Source: Cylicocyclus nassatus
Taxonomy: Eukaryota; Nematoda; Chromadorea; Rhabditida; Strongylidae
Assembly (NCBI GenBank): GCA_958299035.1
Contig: CATQJL010000316.1
Coordinates: 30,569,441 to 30,633,440 of the forward strand
DNA: 64,000 bases
Direction of reading: 5' to 3'
Below, piece by piece: positions 1 through 12,345 of the stretch. Within the stretch, counting starts at the first letter, position 1; each line of letters starts with the position of its first letter. The translations under genes and the position numbers were made by a program. A model generated the notes under the pieces. That model made no database searches, was not told the origin of the DNA, and saw only the letters and a list, made by a program, of their open reading frames with translations.

Positions 1-64
1 ACTTTTTGCACTTTTCCGTCCACAGCGCCCTAAATTATTCGAATTATTCGTTTTTTCTGACTAA

Positions 65-290
65 GATAAAAGCGTCATAAATAGTGCTCAGTTATTAACT
101 TCTCAGACAAACTTAATACAATGTCGGAAAGGAGAATTGAGAGCTTCAATCTGGTGTTGAAGAATAATTCCACTCCAGTATCTCAAAGCTTGCTTACGAG
201 CTGTTTAGCAACTCTCAGTTCTCCTTTCAGACACTGTACTGATCTGTTTGAGAAGTTAATAACTGAGCACTATTCATGACGCTTTTATCA
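65..290. repeat. Short inverted repeat (MITE-like hairpin)
   Basis: Bases 65-150 and about 205-290 are inverted copies of each other. Both arms carry the string GATAAAAGCGTCAT and then AGTGCTCAGTTATTAACTTC, with scattered mismatches. There is no ORF inside. It could be a small MITE, but I could not define a target-site duplication. A more diverged relative of one arm may lie near 7,430-7,490. Confidence 0.55.
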
Positions 291-963
291 CTATAAAACG
301 CAGGACTACTAGCACGAGCTTCGACAACTTTCGCCTCTCTTCAAAGGAAACTACGGAAAATAGATTTTATGCCGAAATTGAAAAATCAAGATACTTTTTC
401 ACCTTTCTTTGCTTTTTGATGCGTTTAGAGATTTCTTCTTGATAAAAGAAGCACGTAAACCGATAAGAATGAGCATAGCAGAATCAAGCTTAGTAGGTTC
501 ATGGTTTTTTTACGTCCACCTAAAATGTAATGAATTAGGAGCTGCTTTGATAAACAATAAAAAATTAGTCAAATATGCGGTAGTTCTGTGAGCAAAACAA
601 AGAGGAGAGATAGAAATTTTGATATATCTTGAAAAAAAATTTTTGCTTCCTTTGCCACGATGCATACATAGTGCATTCCAGCGAAAGCTGTTTCTCGAAA
701 AATCGTTATGAGTGCTAAGAGAGCTTGTCTGATGTTTTCGCATCAGACGAGCTTCCTCAGAATTTATGACACTTCATGCCAAAAGTTGTTTTGCCGAACT
801 GCAAAGCGCACAATGCTTACGAAGTAAAAGGCTAGTTTTCAAATTTTTGCATTCGAGATGGTTTGCGTAGTTTATAACTAGATTTACAGCAGATCTTCAA
901 TTAGCTCTTTTTCCTAAATTCATTTCCCAAGTCCCCAAATAAATAAACGTTTTGAACTTTTCG

Positions 964-1191
964 CTAATTCAAATATTTGACGCATAGACCTTCACTCGTA
1001 CCCTTTTGAAACATTGACAGAAACGTTATGGCATCGCAACACCTTTGACATAAGTGAGACGCTATAAAAAGGTAAGATTTTTTTTGTTTTGGAAAATGTC
1101 CTGGTTTGAACATTGAAAGTTCGAAGATGTAGTGATCTTCTGGAACGAACGCCGAGTCCAAGAACTCAAAAAAGATTCCATGTTTTTGCAC
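964..1191 (-). other. Array-unit ORF fragment related to 31,925-32,338
   Basis: This minus-strand open stretch of 75 codons shares a short pattern with the u4 ORF: a G-[VI]-F-[LF]-E motif, then an acidic run, then Y-[VI]-F-x-LS. The initiator is not an ATG, so any coding use would need splicing. No family is recognised. The similarity may simply reflect that the DNA is duplicated, because other array segments show no codon-position bias in their differences. A diverged u2 version lies near 12,790-12,960. Confidence 0.2.
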
Positions 1192-1575
1192 GATAATTAC
1201 GTTGCGACGAAATATATGGACGATGTGTTTACTGGGGTCAGCAGCGGCAACGTATTCTAACTTCAGAAAAATATTCTATGAGGAAATATGTACTCATTTA
1301 CAGCGAAAGCCTATCACGCTTGGAAACCCATTGCAATGAGGTGTAGAAAGGACGGGATCCATTACTCGCCAATAATCCCTTGTGTCATTGAAGTTGGCAT
1401 ATCCAGCAAGCGAATCTCCCATAAAGCTTTCAATTGTGTGGACCTTTGAATTATACTTGGACGGAGGAAAATACTTTGCAAGTACTAATTATCTTCATTC
1501 CTCGCCTACTCTTTACTGTAGATTTTTCAGGACTTAGCGCATGAACTGGCTGTGGGGTGGGGCTACAGTGTACTT

Positions 1576-1596
1576 GGATGGGGGGGGGGGGGAGGG
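1576..1596. repeat. Poly-G tract
   Basis: An uninterrupted run of 14 G followed by AGGGAG lies in otherwise AT-rich DNA. It is probably slippage-prone and could form a G-quadruplex. No gene context is evident. Confidence 0.7.
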
Positions 1597-4500
1597 AGTG
1601 TCTACTACCTAACAACAACAAGGTCCGGCAAGGGTCCATTTCGCTTAGCCACTGCCTTTAAGGCCTCTGCATCAAGTTTTTCCAAGTTAATAGTTCCCAT
1701 CTATTACCCAGCTCAAATTGGGTTGATTCCAAACGCCTTTACGAGCTTTTGCAAGCACTACGTCTATGAATTTGTTGCGCAAGGACTTTGAAATCTTTTT
1801 AGTCCTTAATAGTCTTTAATAGTTAGTCTTTTTGAAACTGCAAACGAAGAAGACGCCATAATCCTTTATATCAATGAGCCTTTGAATCAATATTTTCTAG
1901 CAGGGAGTAAAAGCATCCAACATAAGCACCGGTTGTGTACAAATGCATACGCAAGATTTATGGCACCTTTCGATATTTGAGGCGAATTAGTAATACAGAA
2001 CATTGGTAGATCGCTATCCACCACCCATACCAAGACTATCCCTCAACTCCAAAACTGACTTTGCATTCGATTAGAATGCAGAGTTTTCGTCAATTATGTG
2101 TGCTTCACTTCGTCATATTTTGAGCCTTCCCTGTTCACAATACCTAGAACCTTGCGCTTATAATCCGTTTTTGTTGCTTACATGTGGCTAGACAGGGTGC
2201 CCCAATTTCAGGGGTGTTAATGGATTTTTAGCTCAGACTACAAGTTGCCTTCAAGAATATTGGCTATAAATATTTGCTCGAACAACAAGAACCCGTAACC
2301 CATGCAGCTAGTTTTGTATATTTCCTAGAAATTTAGACTAGCTGAGAGCTTTTGAAGATGCATGTCACTGCTGAAAAAATCTCAGTCTTAAGACATCGCT
2401 ATCGTTGAACGAGTTTCCATTTGAAAAGCTTCAATAATCAACACAGATTAGCGATAAGCCTTCCTAAAGCGATTCTCGTTTAAAGACATTAATATCAAAA
2501 GAGACTTCTTTCAGAGCAGTAACACAGTAACAATTATCTGCTTCAAGGGCTCCGTGCTCCTATCAACACTAATTTGTCTAGCAAGTAAAGCCAGCATCAC
2601 ACTTCCTGCGTACACCTTCCCACAACTGTTACGAAATCAAAAATTTTTCCATCTCTTTTTTTATGTACGGAAGCAAATAAAAACGTAAATAAAAATCTCA
2701 CTACCGTTTCATGCGCGCGAGGTTTGCGCGAGAACCACCCACCTTCAGCGACATATAATCCTCCACCCCGCAAAAAAAAAATGTTTTTAGTGATATATCC
2801 CTATTTGTTGTGCAAATCACACGGGCTTTGACATCGTAAAAGAAGAGTTACATCAAAACACTAGGCTTTCCCTCTACAAAATTATGGGAGACGCTCAAGA
2901 GGCGCGATTTCTCTGGCTGTCACTAACTTACAAGTCCATTTCTGCACTACACAGATTTTCAAAAAAATTCCAGAGAAAGTCGTTTAGCTTACTAGTTGTT
3001 CGAAGTTACCATTTACTGAGTTTCACGGCTTTTGCTGCAAAAATGAGCGAAATATTCACGAAATTGCCAATATTTGCATTTTCATGGGTTTTTGACCTCA
3101 ATGAAGATCAGACAGCTCATGCAACGATCTTCTATAACTTCTCAGAAATTAAGGCCCCCAAAACGTTATTGAACATTTAAAATGTGTAATTTGATGTCCA
3201 GCTGGCAATAAAAATAGCGCCTCTTGACATACACCCCAAAATTATGTAAGTCATTTGTCGTTTGTAGTAATAGACGAAGGAATTTTGCAAACAAATAGCT
3301 TTCTGAAGGGCGCTAAAGTATTCCGAAAATTGAAGTGGTAACTCCATAGAAATATGTGAATCGTTTGCCGTTCAAAGTCTCCGGAAAAAAAATTTGTAAA
3401 AAAAATAAATTTCAAAATGGCATTTGAACCTTCGTTAAAATTGATAATTCCTTCACGATATCCCCAACGTACACTACTTCCATATTGGTTGTTCGCCTAC
3501 TAATATGGAACCCTTTCTGAAGTTTACTCTCGAGATTTACATCATAAGCTGTTTTTTCCATTTGCGTGCCGAATCTAAGCCGTGGAAATGTAAATCAAGG
3601 GCTTCAGCATATGTGCTGATTCTGTTTTTTACATCACAATGTTGCTTTCTGTTCAGCATGTTTTTCTAAGCTATAAGTGTTTGTGGAACCTTGATTCACA
3701 AAAGAAATTATATTTAAGGTCTGGTTTGTGCTTTCAAGATAATCATTCGTTCCAAGCATCTGCAAGCTGCAAAGCTAAACAAATTCTCTTCTCTAGCACG
3801 TTTCCTTGTAGTTCTTCAAAGAATTGTGGGTAGTAAAATCATAAACCCACATTTCAGTGCGAGCTGCTCAATAGGTATTTTGTCGAATACATCCATCTAA
3901 ACGAAGTCAGGCTGCTGCCTTACACTTTTTACGCAATCTTACAGCAGATTCTTGCTCTCCGAACCACTTTTGGCCAATTTGACTTCATGTAGCATAAAGG
4001 ATTTGAAGATAAAACATCGCTGACTGGAGGTAATTTGTATTCTGATGTAAACTGACCTGACCAAAAGAAGAAATAAAACGTTGTCCTTCTGAAATACCTT
4101 CAGAGAAGCCACTGTCTCCTTCTTGTGGAGACAAGCACAGCATTGCAAGCATAGGAATTCAATCCAGCTTCTCTAGCTTCTTCTAAAAACTACATTATTC
4201 TCAAGTTACAACTATTTTTGCTTTGCGAGGCGTATCAATTCTTATTTTGGTTCGTCAGCAACTTCATCCCATTCATGTATTGGGGCACATTATGTGAGTT
4301 TATCTTCTCCAACAATAGGACTGGAACTATCGGTACTGTTACCTCAAATTCTCTCTTTTTTTTGTCATTCATTAAGCATAATGGCGAACTTCTGCTGCTA
4401 GAAAAAAATTCGTACTAATTTTCTCGTTCATATCTCCTATCTAGCACCATTGCATTACATCCAAAACCACCTCAGGACAAGCTTTTAGCTTTCTTTATGC

Positions 4501-4612
4501 ATATGACCAACGTAGGACATGCTATAAAATCTGAGCAGGGGAGGAGAAACAACAAGTTTTGCTGCAGTTCTATCTTCTAAAGGTTGGAGGAATCTCGCTT
4601 TTTTGTACTATA

Positions 4613-6270
4613 TACCGTGACTGCCAAAAAGTTGCGGACAAGTCGCCCTCCTTTTTTCAGCGTTCATTTTCGGGTGAAAAATCAGGGTGAAAAAATGATT
4701 GGATTGCATGAGGTGATAGAGCTCCTCAAGAGCTACATCCCACACATTGCGCTTTCTGGAAGACATGTATTCTAAAAATTTTAAAATCTTTTTCTAGAAA
4801 AAGTCCGAAAATGGCCGCGCCACAATGTTGCGGGCAATAATTCTTCGAACGCGAAAATTTTCTTCTAGGTCTTCTTTTGGGGCAAAACAAAAGTTTTCCG
4901 AACAGGTAAGCATACCACATCATAGAGCTCATCGAGGACAACAATTAGGTAGTGATTACTCCCAAAAAAACGCAAGTCTGAATTTTGTTCTGCTTTTGAA
5001 AAAAATAATTTCTATTTTTCTCTTTCAAAGCAAGTTTCTTCACATGGAATCTTATTCAAGGCATCCCAACAAAGCTGTTCGGATAAAGTGGATGTTCTTT
5101 GCCATCCTCTGTGCATCGGACGTGTGCTGGTGAGTTTTTTGGTTGAAAATGACTCTTGACAATGCGTGCACATGACCCTACCTGCGCCACTGACTTGTAC
5201 TGCTTTGCAGAATTGTAGCTCAGCCGTCAGGCAGTCTGCGAGCCTGTTCTTAGGCTCATTCGAAAGGGAGTGACTTCCTCGACATGGTATGCAAATAATT
5301 TCAGTTTGAGCAATCCCAGAGATTTGACAGATGGGGTGGAAGAGGGCAGCTTTCAGTTGTAGGCTTAGCATTTTTCAACCAAGGTTGAAGAGAGCTCCTT
5401 TCGCTGCCAATTTCATCCTGGAAGTCCAAAACTGTCAATTTTATTGTAATAGATCCATTTCGAAGCTCTAAGAATGTTCTGTTGTTCATAAGAGCCTTCA
5501 CTCCAATCACCTCTAGGACGGCACTTTTTCACGCCATCCGTCAAATCTCTGTGATTGCTCAAACTGAACTTATTACAGACCATCGTGTCAAGAAAGTCAC
5601 TCCCTTTCGAATGAGCCTAAGTGCAGGCTCGCAGACTGTCTGACGGCTGAGCTACAAGCCTGCAAAGCAGTACAAGTCAGTGGTGAGGCGCAGGTACATA
5701 GGGTCATGTGCACGCATTGTCAAGAGTCATTTTCAACCAAGAAACTCACCAGCACACGCCCGATGCACAGAGGATGGCAAAGAGCATCCACTTTATATGA
5801 ACAGCTTTGTTGGGATGTCTTGAATAAGATTCCATGTGAAGAAACTTTCTTTGAAAGAGAAAAATAGAAATTATTTTTTTTTCCAAAAGTAGAACAAAAT
5901 TCAGACTTGCGTTTTTTTTGGGAGTAATCACTACCTAATTGTTGTCCTCGATGAGCTCTATGATGTAGTATGCTTACCTGTTCGGAAAACTTTTGTTTTG
6001 CCCCAAAAGAAGACCTAAAAGAAAATATTCGCGTTCAAAGAATAATTGTCCGCAACATTGTGACGCGGCCATTTTCGGACTTTTTCTAGAAAAACATTTT
6101 TAAAATTTGTAAAATACATGTTTTCCAAAAAGCGCAATGTGTGGGTTGTAGCTCTTGAAGAGCTCTATCACCTCATGCAATCAAGTCATTTTTTCACCCT
6201 GGTTTTCCGTCCGAAAATAAACGCTGAAAAAAGGAGGACGACCTTCCGCAACTTTTTGGCGGTCACTGTA
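4613..6270. mobile_element. Tc1-type foldback element, non-autonomous
   Basis: Two long arms (about 4,613-5,335 and 5,533-6,270) are inverted copies. The outer ends read TACCGTGACTGCCAAAAAG on the left and, as reverse complement, TACAGTGACCGCCAAAAAG on the right. Elements of the Tc1 family have similar termini (CAGTG...CCAAAAAG) and duplicate TA on insertion; a TA is present at each end. The ORFs inside are mirror images of one another and show no transposase motif. It interrupts u1 between blocks that are continuous in other units. Confidence 0.75.
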
Positions 6271-6588
6271 TGTATGCGTATTACCCTATCTTAATTTTAC
6301 GATTCAAATTTGTAAATGTATTAATTGTTCACAGCTACACGTCCTTTGATTCAACTGGATTGGCGGCTGAAAGGTGGGTCTTCGTGACCTATAAGGCGAG
6401 ATAATGACCATAGAGCACGTTCGCAAGAGAGAACAGATTGCGTCGCAGGCGCAAGCAGCCTTAATTAGGTTACAAAGTCCCGCCTTCCAGCTTCCATTCC
6501 AGTTGAATCAAAGGTTAAATGAGCTGCGCTTTTTCCCTTCTAAGGGTTAGAGGACTCTTAGCAGATCCGCTTGTGTTTTGCAAATGCC

Positions 6589-6780
6589 TTACGAATAAAC
6601 AATATTGAACCAGCAGTAACCAATAACAGCGATGCTGTGTATGCAGTACTTGTCCTTTGAGTTTGTCTTAGCACTGAAAGCTCCTTCATCAATCGAGAGA
6701 TCAACGATGACAAATATCGTGCACAATTTTGACAGCTTTGAGGAAGTCAAAATGAATACGCAGATACTAATCTTAGGATT
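6589..6780 (-). pseudogene. Array block B ORF, u1 copy (frameshifted)
   Basis: The minus-strand frame matches 30,268-30,500 over a run containing SKLSKLCT and VDLSIDEGAF. In the u3 copy the frame continues through a hydrophobic stretch that could be a membrane segment. In u1 the frame breaks because of one extra base near 6,630, and the hydrophobic part continues in another frame. No family is recognised. The opposite strand is also open here, so coding strand and coding status are both uncertain. Confidence 0.2.
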
Positions 6781-7500
6781 TTGCCTCTCTACTTTGCTAA
6801 GCCTAATGACCATTTTTTTTACCATTCATTAAAAAAATTTATGGAGCATATCGTGCGCTTGACTTTGGAAAGCAAAGCTGCTTACCTTGCGGCTCCATCA
6901 TGGACGAAAAAATGGCAGAGGTCAAAATTTATTTCAATCAAGCTTCTTCGTTCATTTTCATTACTTTTTCTGTGGCTTCGATTATCCAAAGTTGAAATGA
7001 GTATATTTAGAGGGAAGTTTGCGCACTTCAATCAATTATATCTGATTTCATTATAATTTTTGGGTTATCTTTTCCAATCTGGAATTGACCGAGCCCTTAG
7101 TGTTCAAAGTCTCACCACCTCCCGAAGGTTTTTTGCGAAAGCTTTTACTGGGCATACATAAAAGCACCAAAGATCATCATATTCCCGCCCAACTCTCTGC
7201 ATATAGGTGTCTGGATTGCGAAAGTGCATAGTGCAACCACATCATTATCTTCAAGGCTATAGGGTAACAAGAATGTCACAGCCGACAAACCCATTTTAAC
7301 TTTTTGTGTTTTTCCGTTCACAGCGTCCTAAAACGCTTTTTAAGGACGAGTTTTGCTCAGTTTGATGGTGAGCATCCAACATCCATCCGTGGTTCCACTC
7401 CATATTTCACACCTTGTTTGAGAGCTGTTCAGTTACTTTCATACTCTTGAACCAGACAATGTACAATACTTTGAGTCTGTCTCAGAGCCAATAACAGCAC

Positions 7501-9780
7501 TACAGTACCCACACTAATTATGCGACAGAAAACGCAAAAACTGACGATCCGCGTTTTTTTCGTTTTTTCTTCATAACTTCCTTCAAATTGCATAAAATAC
7601 AAATCCGAAGAAAGCGTGATGCTCAGCTCTTCAAGGTGAATCTTCCGATATACTGCACTCTCGTACTATTCTGTTTTCAATCTGCTCGATTTTTGTGTGA
7701 GGACGGGTGTTCGTATCGGTGTAACTCAGCGAAGAACACACATGGACGATTCATGTAAACATGGTTCAGCAGTGCTGTCTTCGTAGATTATTATGTACCA
7801 GTGAGTAGCGAAGGATTCCCTTTCTATTGGGAAAGATAGGCCGTTTAATTTTGAAAAAATCGATGTCTCTCAAATTTTCGCTACCGTAACCATACAGTAA
7901 GATGCTATTTGCAAAGCAGGTGTGTTTTTCGTGATCAGCAGGTTAGATAACCTCTATGCGCAAGTTTTCCAAGGAATTCGGAACCTTTCATTTTTTTTCT
8001 CGTTCTGGGCTGTGAAGCTCGCCGGACGGGTTTTGGCTAAAATATTGATGATCTTGGATTGACCGGAAACTTCGCCCATAGAGGTTTTCTGACCCGCTGA
8101 TTACAGAAGTAGTGTCCTCTGTGCAGCATAAGTTCTTTTGGCAGAGTTATGCTGAGAGGAATGCTGCGATACTACGCAAGTTCCTAAGTTTGTCTGCCCT
8201 TTGCGCGTGTCTGTTAGACAACTTAACTGCTCCTTTTTGTAACTTGAAATCATTAGAGGCAGTGCTCTTAGAGCATGCTTAAACTGGGCCCTTATCTGTA
8301 TTAATCACCGAACTGTGAGCTGACGAACTCACGTCCTCATAAAAATCGTTCGAAATTTTGAGATCGCATATTTTGGCCAAATATCGCCGCGAATGGTTAC
8401 AGATGACTCTGGTTGTAGATATTATGTCTATATACACATGTAAATTGATAATTTATGCCGCATACTGCTGCTTAACCCTTGTGCCAACTCTTACGGCTGT
8501 AACTCAAAGTTTGCAAAAAATCGATAAGCCGATATCAACCGATGACGAAATGTAATCTATCAGACCAGCTCGGCTCCTAAGGCTGGGTTCATATTGATTC
8601 CCATGTTCCGGATGTTCCCGCACAGTTCCCAGCACAGTGCGGGAACATTGCGGGACTGTGCGGGAACATCCGGAACATGGGAATCAGTATGGACCAAGCC
8701 TTAGGAGCCGAGCTGGTCTGATAGATTACATTTCGTCATCGGTCGATATCGGCTTATCGATTTTCTGCAAACTTTGAGTTACAGCTGTAAGAGTTGGCAC
8801 AAGGGTTAAGCAGCAGTATGCGGCATAAATTATTAATTTACATGTGTATATAAAGATAATATCTACAATCAGAGTCATCTGTAACCATTCGCGGCGATAT
8901 TTGGCCAAAATATGCGATCTTAAAATTTCGAACGATTTTTATGAGGACGTGAGTTCGTCAGCTCACAGTTCGGTGATTAATACAGATAAGGGCCCAGTTT
9001 AAGCATGCTCTAAGAGCACTGCCTCTAATGATTTCAAGTTACAAAAAGGAGCAGGTAAGTTGTCTAACAGACACGCGCAAAGGGCAGACAAACTTAGGAA
9101 CTTGCGTAGTATCGCAGCATTCCTCTCAGCATAACTCTGCCAAAATAACTTATGCTGCACAGAGGACACTACTTCTGTAATCAGCGGGTCAGAAAACCTC
9201 TATGGGCGAAGTTTCCGGTCAATCCAAGATCATCAATATTTTAGCCAAAACCCGTCCGGGGAGCTTCACAGCCCAGAACGAGAAAAAAATGAAAGGTTCC
9301 GAATTCCTTGGAAAACTTGCGCATAGAGGTTATCTAACCTGCTGATCACGAAAAACACACCTGCTTTGCAAATTAGCGTCTTACTGTATGGTTACGGTAG
9401 CGAAAATTTGAGAGACATCGATTTTTTCAAAATTAAACGGCCTATCTTTCCCAATAGAAAGGGAATCCTTCGCTACTCACTAGTACAAAATAATCTACGG
9501 GGACAGCACTGCTGAACCATGTTTACGTAAATCGTCCATGTGTGTTCTTCGCTGAGTTACACCACTACGAATACCCGTCCTCACACAAAAATCGAGCAGA
9601 TTGAAAACAGAATAGTACGAGAGTGCAGTATATCGGAAGATTCATCTTGACGAGCTGAGCATCATGCTTTCTTCGGATTTGTATTTTATGCAATTTGAAG
9701 GAAGTTATGAAGAAAAAACGCAAAAAACGCGGATCATCAGTTTTTGCGTTTTCTGTCGAATAATTAGTGTGGGTACTGTA
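7501..9780. mobile_element. 2.28-kb near-perfect palindrome (foldback element)
   Basis: The two arms, each about 1.13 kb, are inverted copies centred near 8,640, and they differ at only a few per cent of sites by eye. The ends read TACAGTACCCACACTAATTA and its near-exact inverse, so TA is present at both ends, consistent with a Tc1/mariner-type target. The centre has nested inverted repeats around TTCCGGATGTTCCCGCAC. The two short ORFs at 8,358-8,555 (+) and 8,726-8,908 (-) are the same sequence read from opposite arms. No transposase is present. Confidence 0.85.
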
Positions 9781-9803
9781 TTTTTGACGATTATCTTGAT
9801 ATA

Positions 9804-10667
9804 TTAGGTTGTCCCGAAAGTTTTGTCGGTTTTTTTCATTGCTCACCAAAACTCACAGAACACCAATCCATGAACGACGTAGGTACCATTCCATTCAGAT
9901 TTTTATCCTCTTTCTTCTATATTTGTTCTCTGATCTACCTTGTATTTGCAATGTTATCTCTGAGCAGCTTAGCGGTAAGCTAAATTTTTCTTGAGCTTTA
10001 AAAATTTTTATATTGATGTTATCAAAGATCGCTGGTAACTATTAGGTAAAGCAAACCTTTGGCTATATTGTACCCATTTTAGATTACATAGGCCACGCTT
10101 ACTAAGTCCGTTATAATTATTTTTTTAAAGAAAAACGCAGCTTTGATTACGTTTATCACGTAAAAGTACCAAAAATTTTAAAGAGTTGCTTTTTCAAAGC
10201 AAATTAAACTTGGATATGTTGCATTAATAGTGTTTAATAAAAATCATGTTCCAATTCACAGAAATTTCAAAAGCGAGTATTTGCGGCAGTTGCGTGTTTC
10301 ATGACCTTGCCAAAAATCGTGACCTTCGAAGAAATAATTTTTCGAAGATAAAAGCAGCAGATTAGAAGAATCTAAAGATATCACCTCGTAGTCCGAGAAT
10401 TGCTCTATTTGATCCATGCTTCACCCTTTCCGAGACTTTGGATTGAAATTTTTGAAAATTGGCTTAACTTTGAGCAGATAAAATTGACGGGTGGAAAATT
10501 TTGGCAATTATCAAATAAAGCATACAAGATTGTGGTTCGAATATATATCAGTAAGAAAGAGAAAGAAAAGCTGCATCGAGTGCATGTTGAAGCTCATTCA
10601 AGTCTTTATTGTGCGTGTTTCTATAGTGGTTCGAAAAAACTGACAAAACTTTCGGGGCGACCGAATA
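9804..10667. mobile_element. Mariner-type MITE
   Basis: The left end is TTAGGTTGTCCCGAAAGT and continues TTTGTC. The right end, reverse-complemented, is TTCGGTCGCCCCGAAAGT and also continues TTTGTC. These are mariner-like terminal inverted repeats. TA is present at the left junction, and the right junction reads GAATAA. The interior of about 860 bp holds only short ORFs and no transposase. It sits directly after the large palindrome, between u1 and u2. Confidence 0.75.
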
Positions 10668-10833
10668 AAATATAGAGGCTACTAGCGCGGGCTTTCATTT
10701 TCGTTTCTAATTTCTGAAGAGACCCAAAGAAGCTCATATAGATTTTATGATTTGATAACAGACATTGTCAAATGCGCTCATCGTCCAACAACATTTTTCT
10801 CAGATCTTCGATCACATACTACGGAAACAGAGG

Positions 10834-11906
10834 GGAGGCGTGCAAGTGTTACCCAGACAGCCGCCTGGTGCCGCAGCCAGCCGCCAGAGCTGGCACCAGC
10901 GTCGCGGCTGAGCTACCGTAAGCGCGCTCTCGTCGTCCGCAATCCCTCGCAGAGAGATTTTCGCAGCAGCCTCGCACCTCTCGCGCTGAGGTGCGAGAAT
11001 TCCCTCAGAGGTCGAGCTACTGCCACATATTATATATCGATCAACACAGCGGAAAATTTGTAGTTTATTAGTAATATACATTACAAAAAATATACAAAAA
11101 CAAAAAAAAGTTAAATAAATAAAAAACAACACAAAAAATCACAAATGAAAATCACAATCAAATACAAATTTACAATTTTACATCCGCACTGCTGTCAAAT
11201 TTTTCTCTGTGACAAATTTCGACATTTTAATACAATTTTGCGGGCATTTACCTCAATAATTACATCGGAATAGTAGATATGAATATTTGGCAATTGAATT
11301 TGTAAGAAATCCTCCCCATCCGGTAGAATTCTTAACTCTTCGGGGATGCTGTTCATTTCTATTCTATTTATTTGTGAGTGCAGCTCTAAAAAAATCCGCA
11401 AAGAATCCAAAAATCCAACAATTCACAATTAATCTTGAAATGAAAAAAGAAACAAGGAATTACCTTTTTCTAATATCTGACCTAGTTGGTGTTAGAAGCC
11501 TTCTGCCCCAAAGGTCACAACGAATTGTGCCAAAAAACCATTCAACAATCTATTTTTTTTATGAACTTACTCCACGATATTATGCTTTCAGTTTAATTTT
11601 GTAATCATTCCATCAATCTATTTATTTAACTTTTTTTGTTTTTGTATATTTTTTGTAATGTATATTACTAATAAACTACAAATTTTCCGCTGTGTTGATC
11701 GATATATAATATGTGGCAGTAGCTCTACCTCTGAGGGAATTCTCGCACCTCAGCGCGAGAGGTGCGAGGCTGCTGCGAAAATCTCTCTGCGAGAGATTGC
11801 GGACGACGAGAGCGCGCTTACGGTATCTCAGCCGCGGCGTTGGTGCCAGCTCTGGCGGCTGGCTGCGACACCAGGCGGCTGCCTGGGTAACACTTGCTAC
11901 GCACCC
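10834..11906. mobile_element. Long-TIR element with 10-bp TSD (Mutator-like)
   Basis: Arms of about 310-330 bp (10,834-11,150 and 11,600-11,906) are inverted copies: a GC-rich part, then the AT-rich run around TATATATCGATCAACACAGC. The element is flanked by identical 10-bp direct repeats, GAAACAGAGG, at 10,824-10,833 and 11,907-11,916. Target duplications of 8-11 bp with long terminal inverted repeats are typical of Mutator-like elements. The 450-bp interior has no transposase, so the element is non-autonomous. Confidence 0.8.
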
Positions 11907-12106
11907 GAAACAGAGGAATGAGAAAAAATAACCATTTTATCATTTGTTATGAACAATGAAAATTACAAGAAAATCTTTTATGTTAAGTTGTCCAGTATCA
12001 GATGTTTAATTTACGTTGGCAAGGAAGGTACACATAGCTTTGGGTTAAGCTGGCTTTGGGTTAAGCTCTGTGGGCCATTCCAGCATAACTGTAGCTTGAC
12101 TTTTCC

Positions 12107-12345
12107 GTGATATTTCAACTGAAGCTAATCACTGCTTTTTTTATACTCTTTAGTCTGCTGTCAGTAAAATTGGCATGCGCCATCCGTGTCATCAAAACTA
12201 CTAGCAATTCAGTATTCACGACAAAAAGCTCGTTTAAGCTTCCGTATAGGCGTGAAGAAAATGATGCTTTTCCCCCCTTTTTTCGTTTTTTTGATGCGGC
12301 TAGGAATTCCCTTTTGATGAAAAGGCATGTGAACCGATAAGACAA
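12107..12345. other. Block A, ORF-bearing segment (u2)
   Basis: Both strands are open here. The plus frame begins with a hydrophobic stretch that looks like a signal peptide and contains LACAIRVIK, matched in u4 (31,260-31,460) by LACALHIIK with mostly conservative changes. The minus frame contains an NELFVVNTELLVVL-like run, matched in u4 by an HELVVMNETELLALL-like run. Differences between u2 and u4 fall slightly more often on third positions of the plus frame, but too few sites are available to call it. No family is recognised. Confidence 0.2.

Larger units (their letters stand above)
1..7400. repeat. Tandem-array unit 1 (u1), decayed
   Basis: This is the first of five related units. The window opens inside the tail of the preceding unit: the first 40 bases resemble the sequence near 7,305, 15,700 and 31,060. 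Landmarks are block A near 300-480, block C near 1,300-1,400 (it matches 13,210, 17,070, 32,280 and 38,540), block D near 3,580-3,650 (it matches 14,050, 28,790, 35,770 and 53,570), and block B at 6,550-7,330, most like 30,300-31,080. A Tc1-type foldback at 4,613-6,270 splits the unit. The 1,560-3,560 stretch has no clear counterpart in u2, and I see no gene in it. In block B the minus-strand frame has a one-base indel relative to the 30,300 copy. Confidence 0.6.

Noticed and set aside
8358..8908. Two nearly identical small proteins on opposite strands
   Set aside because: They are the same sequence read from the two arms of the palindrome; no start context, no conservation elsewhere.
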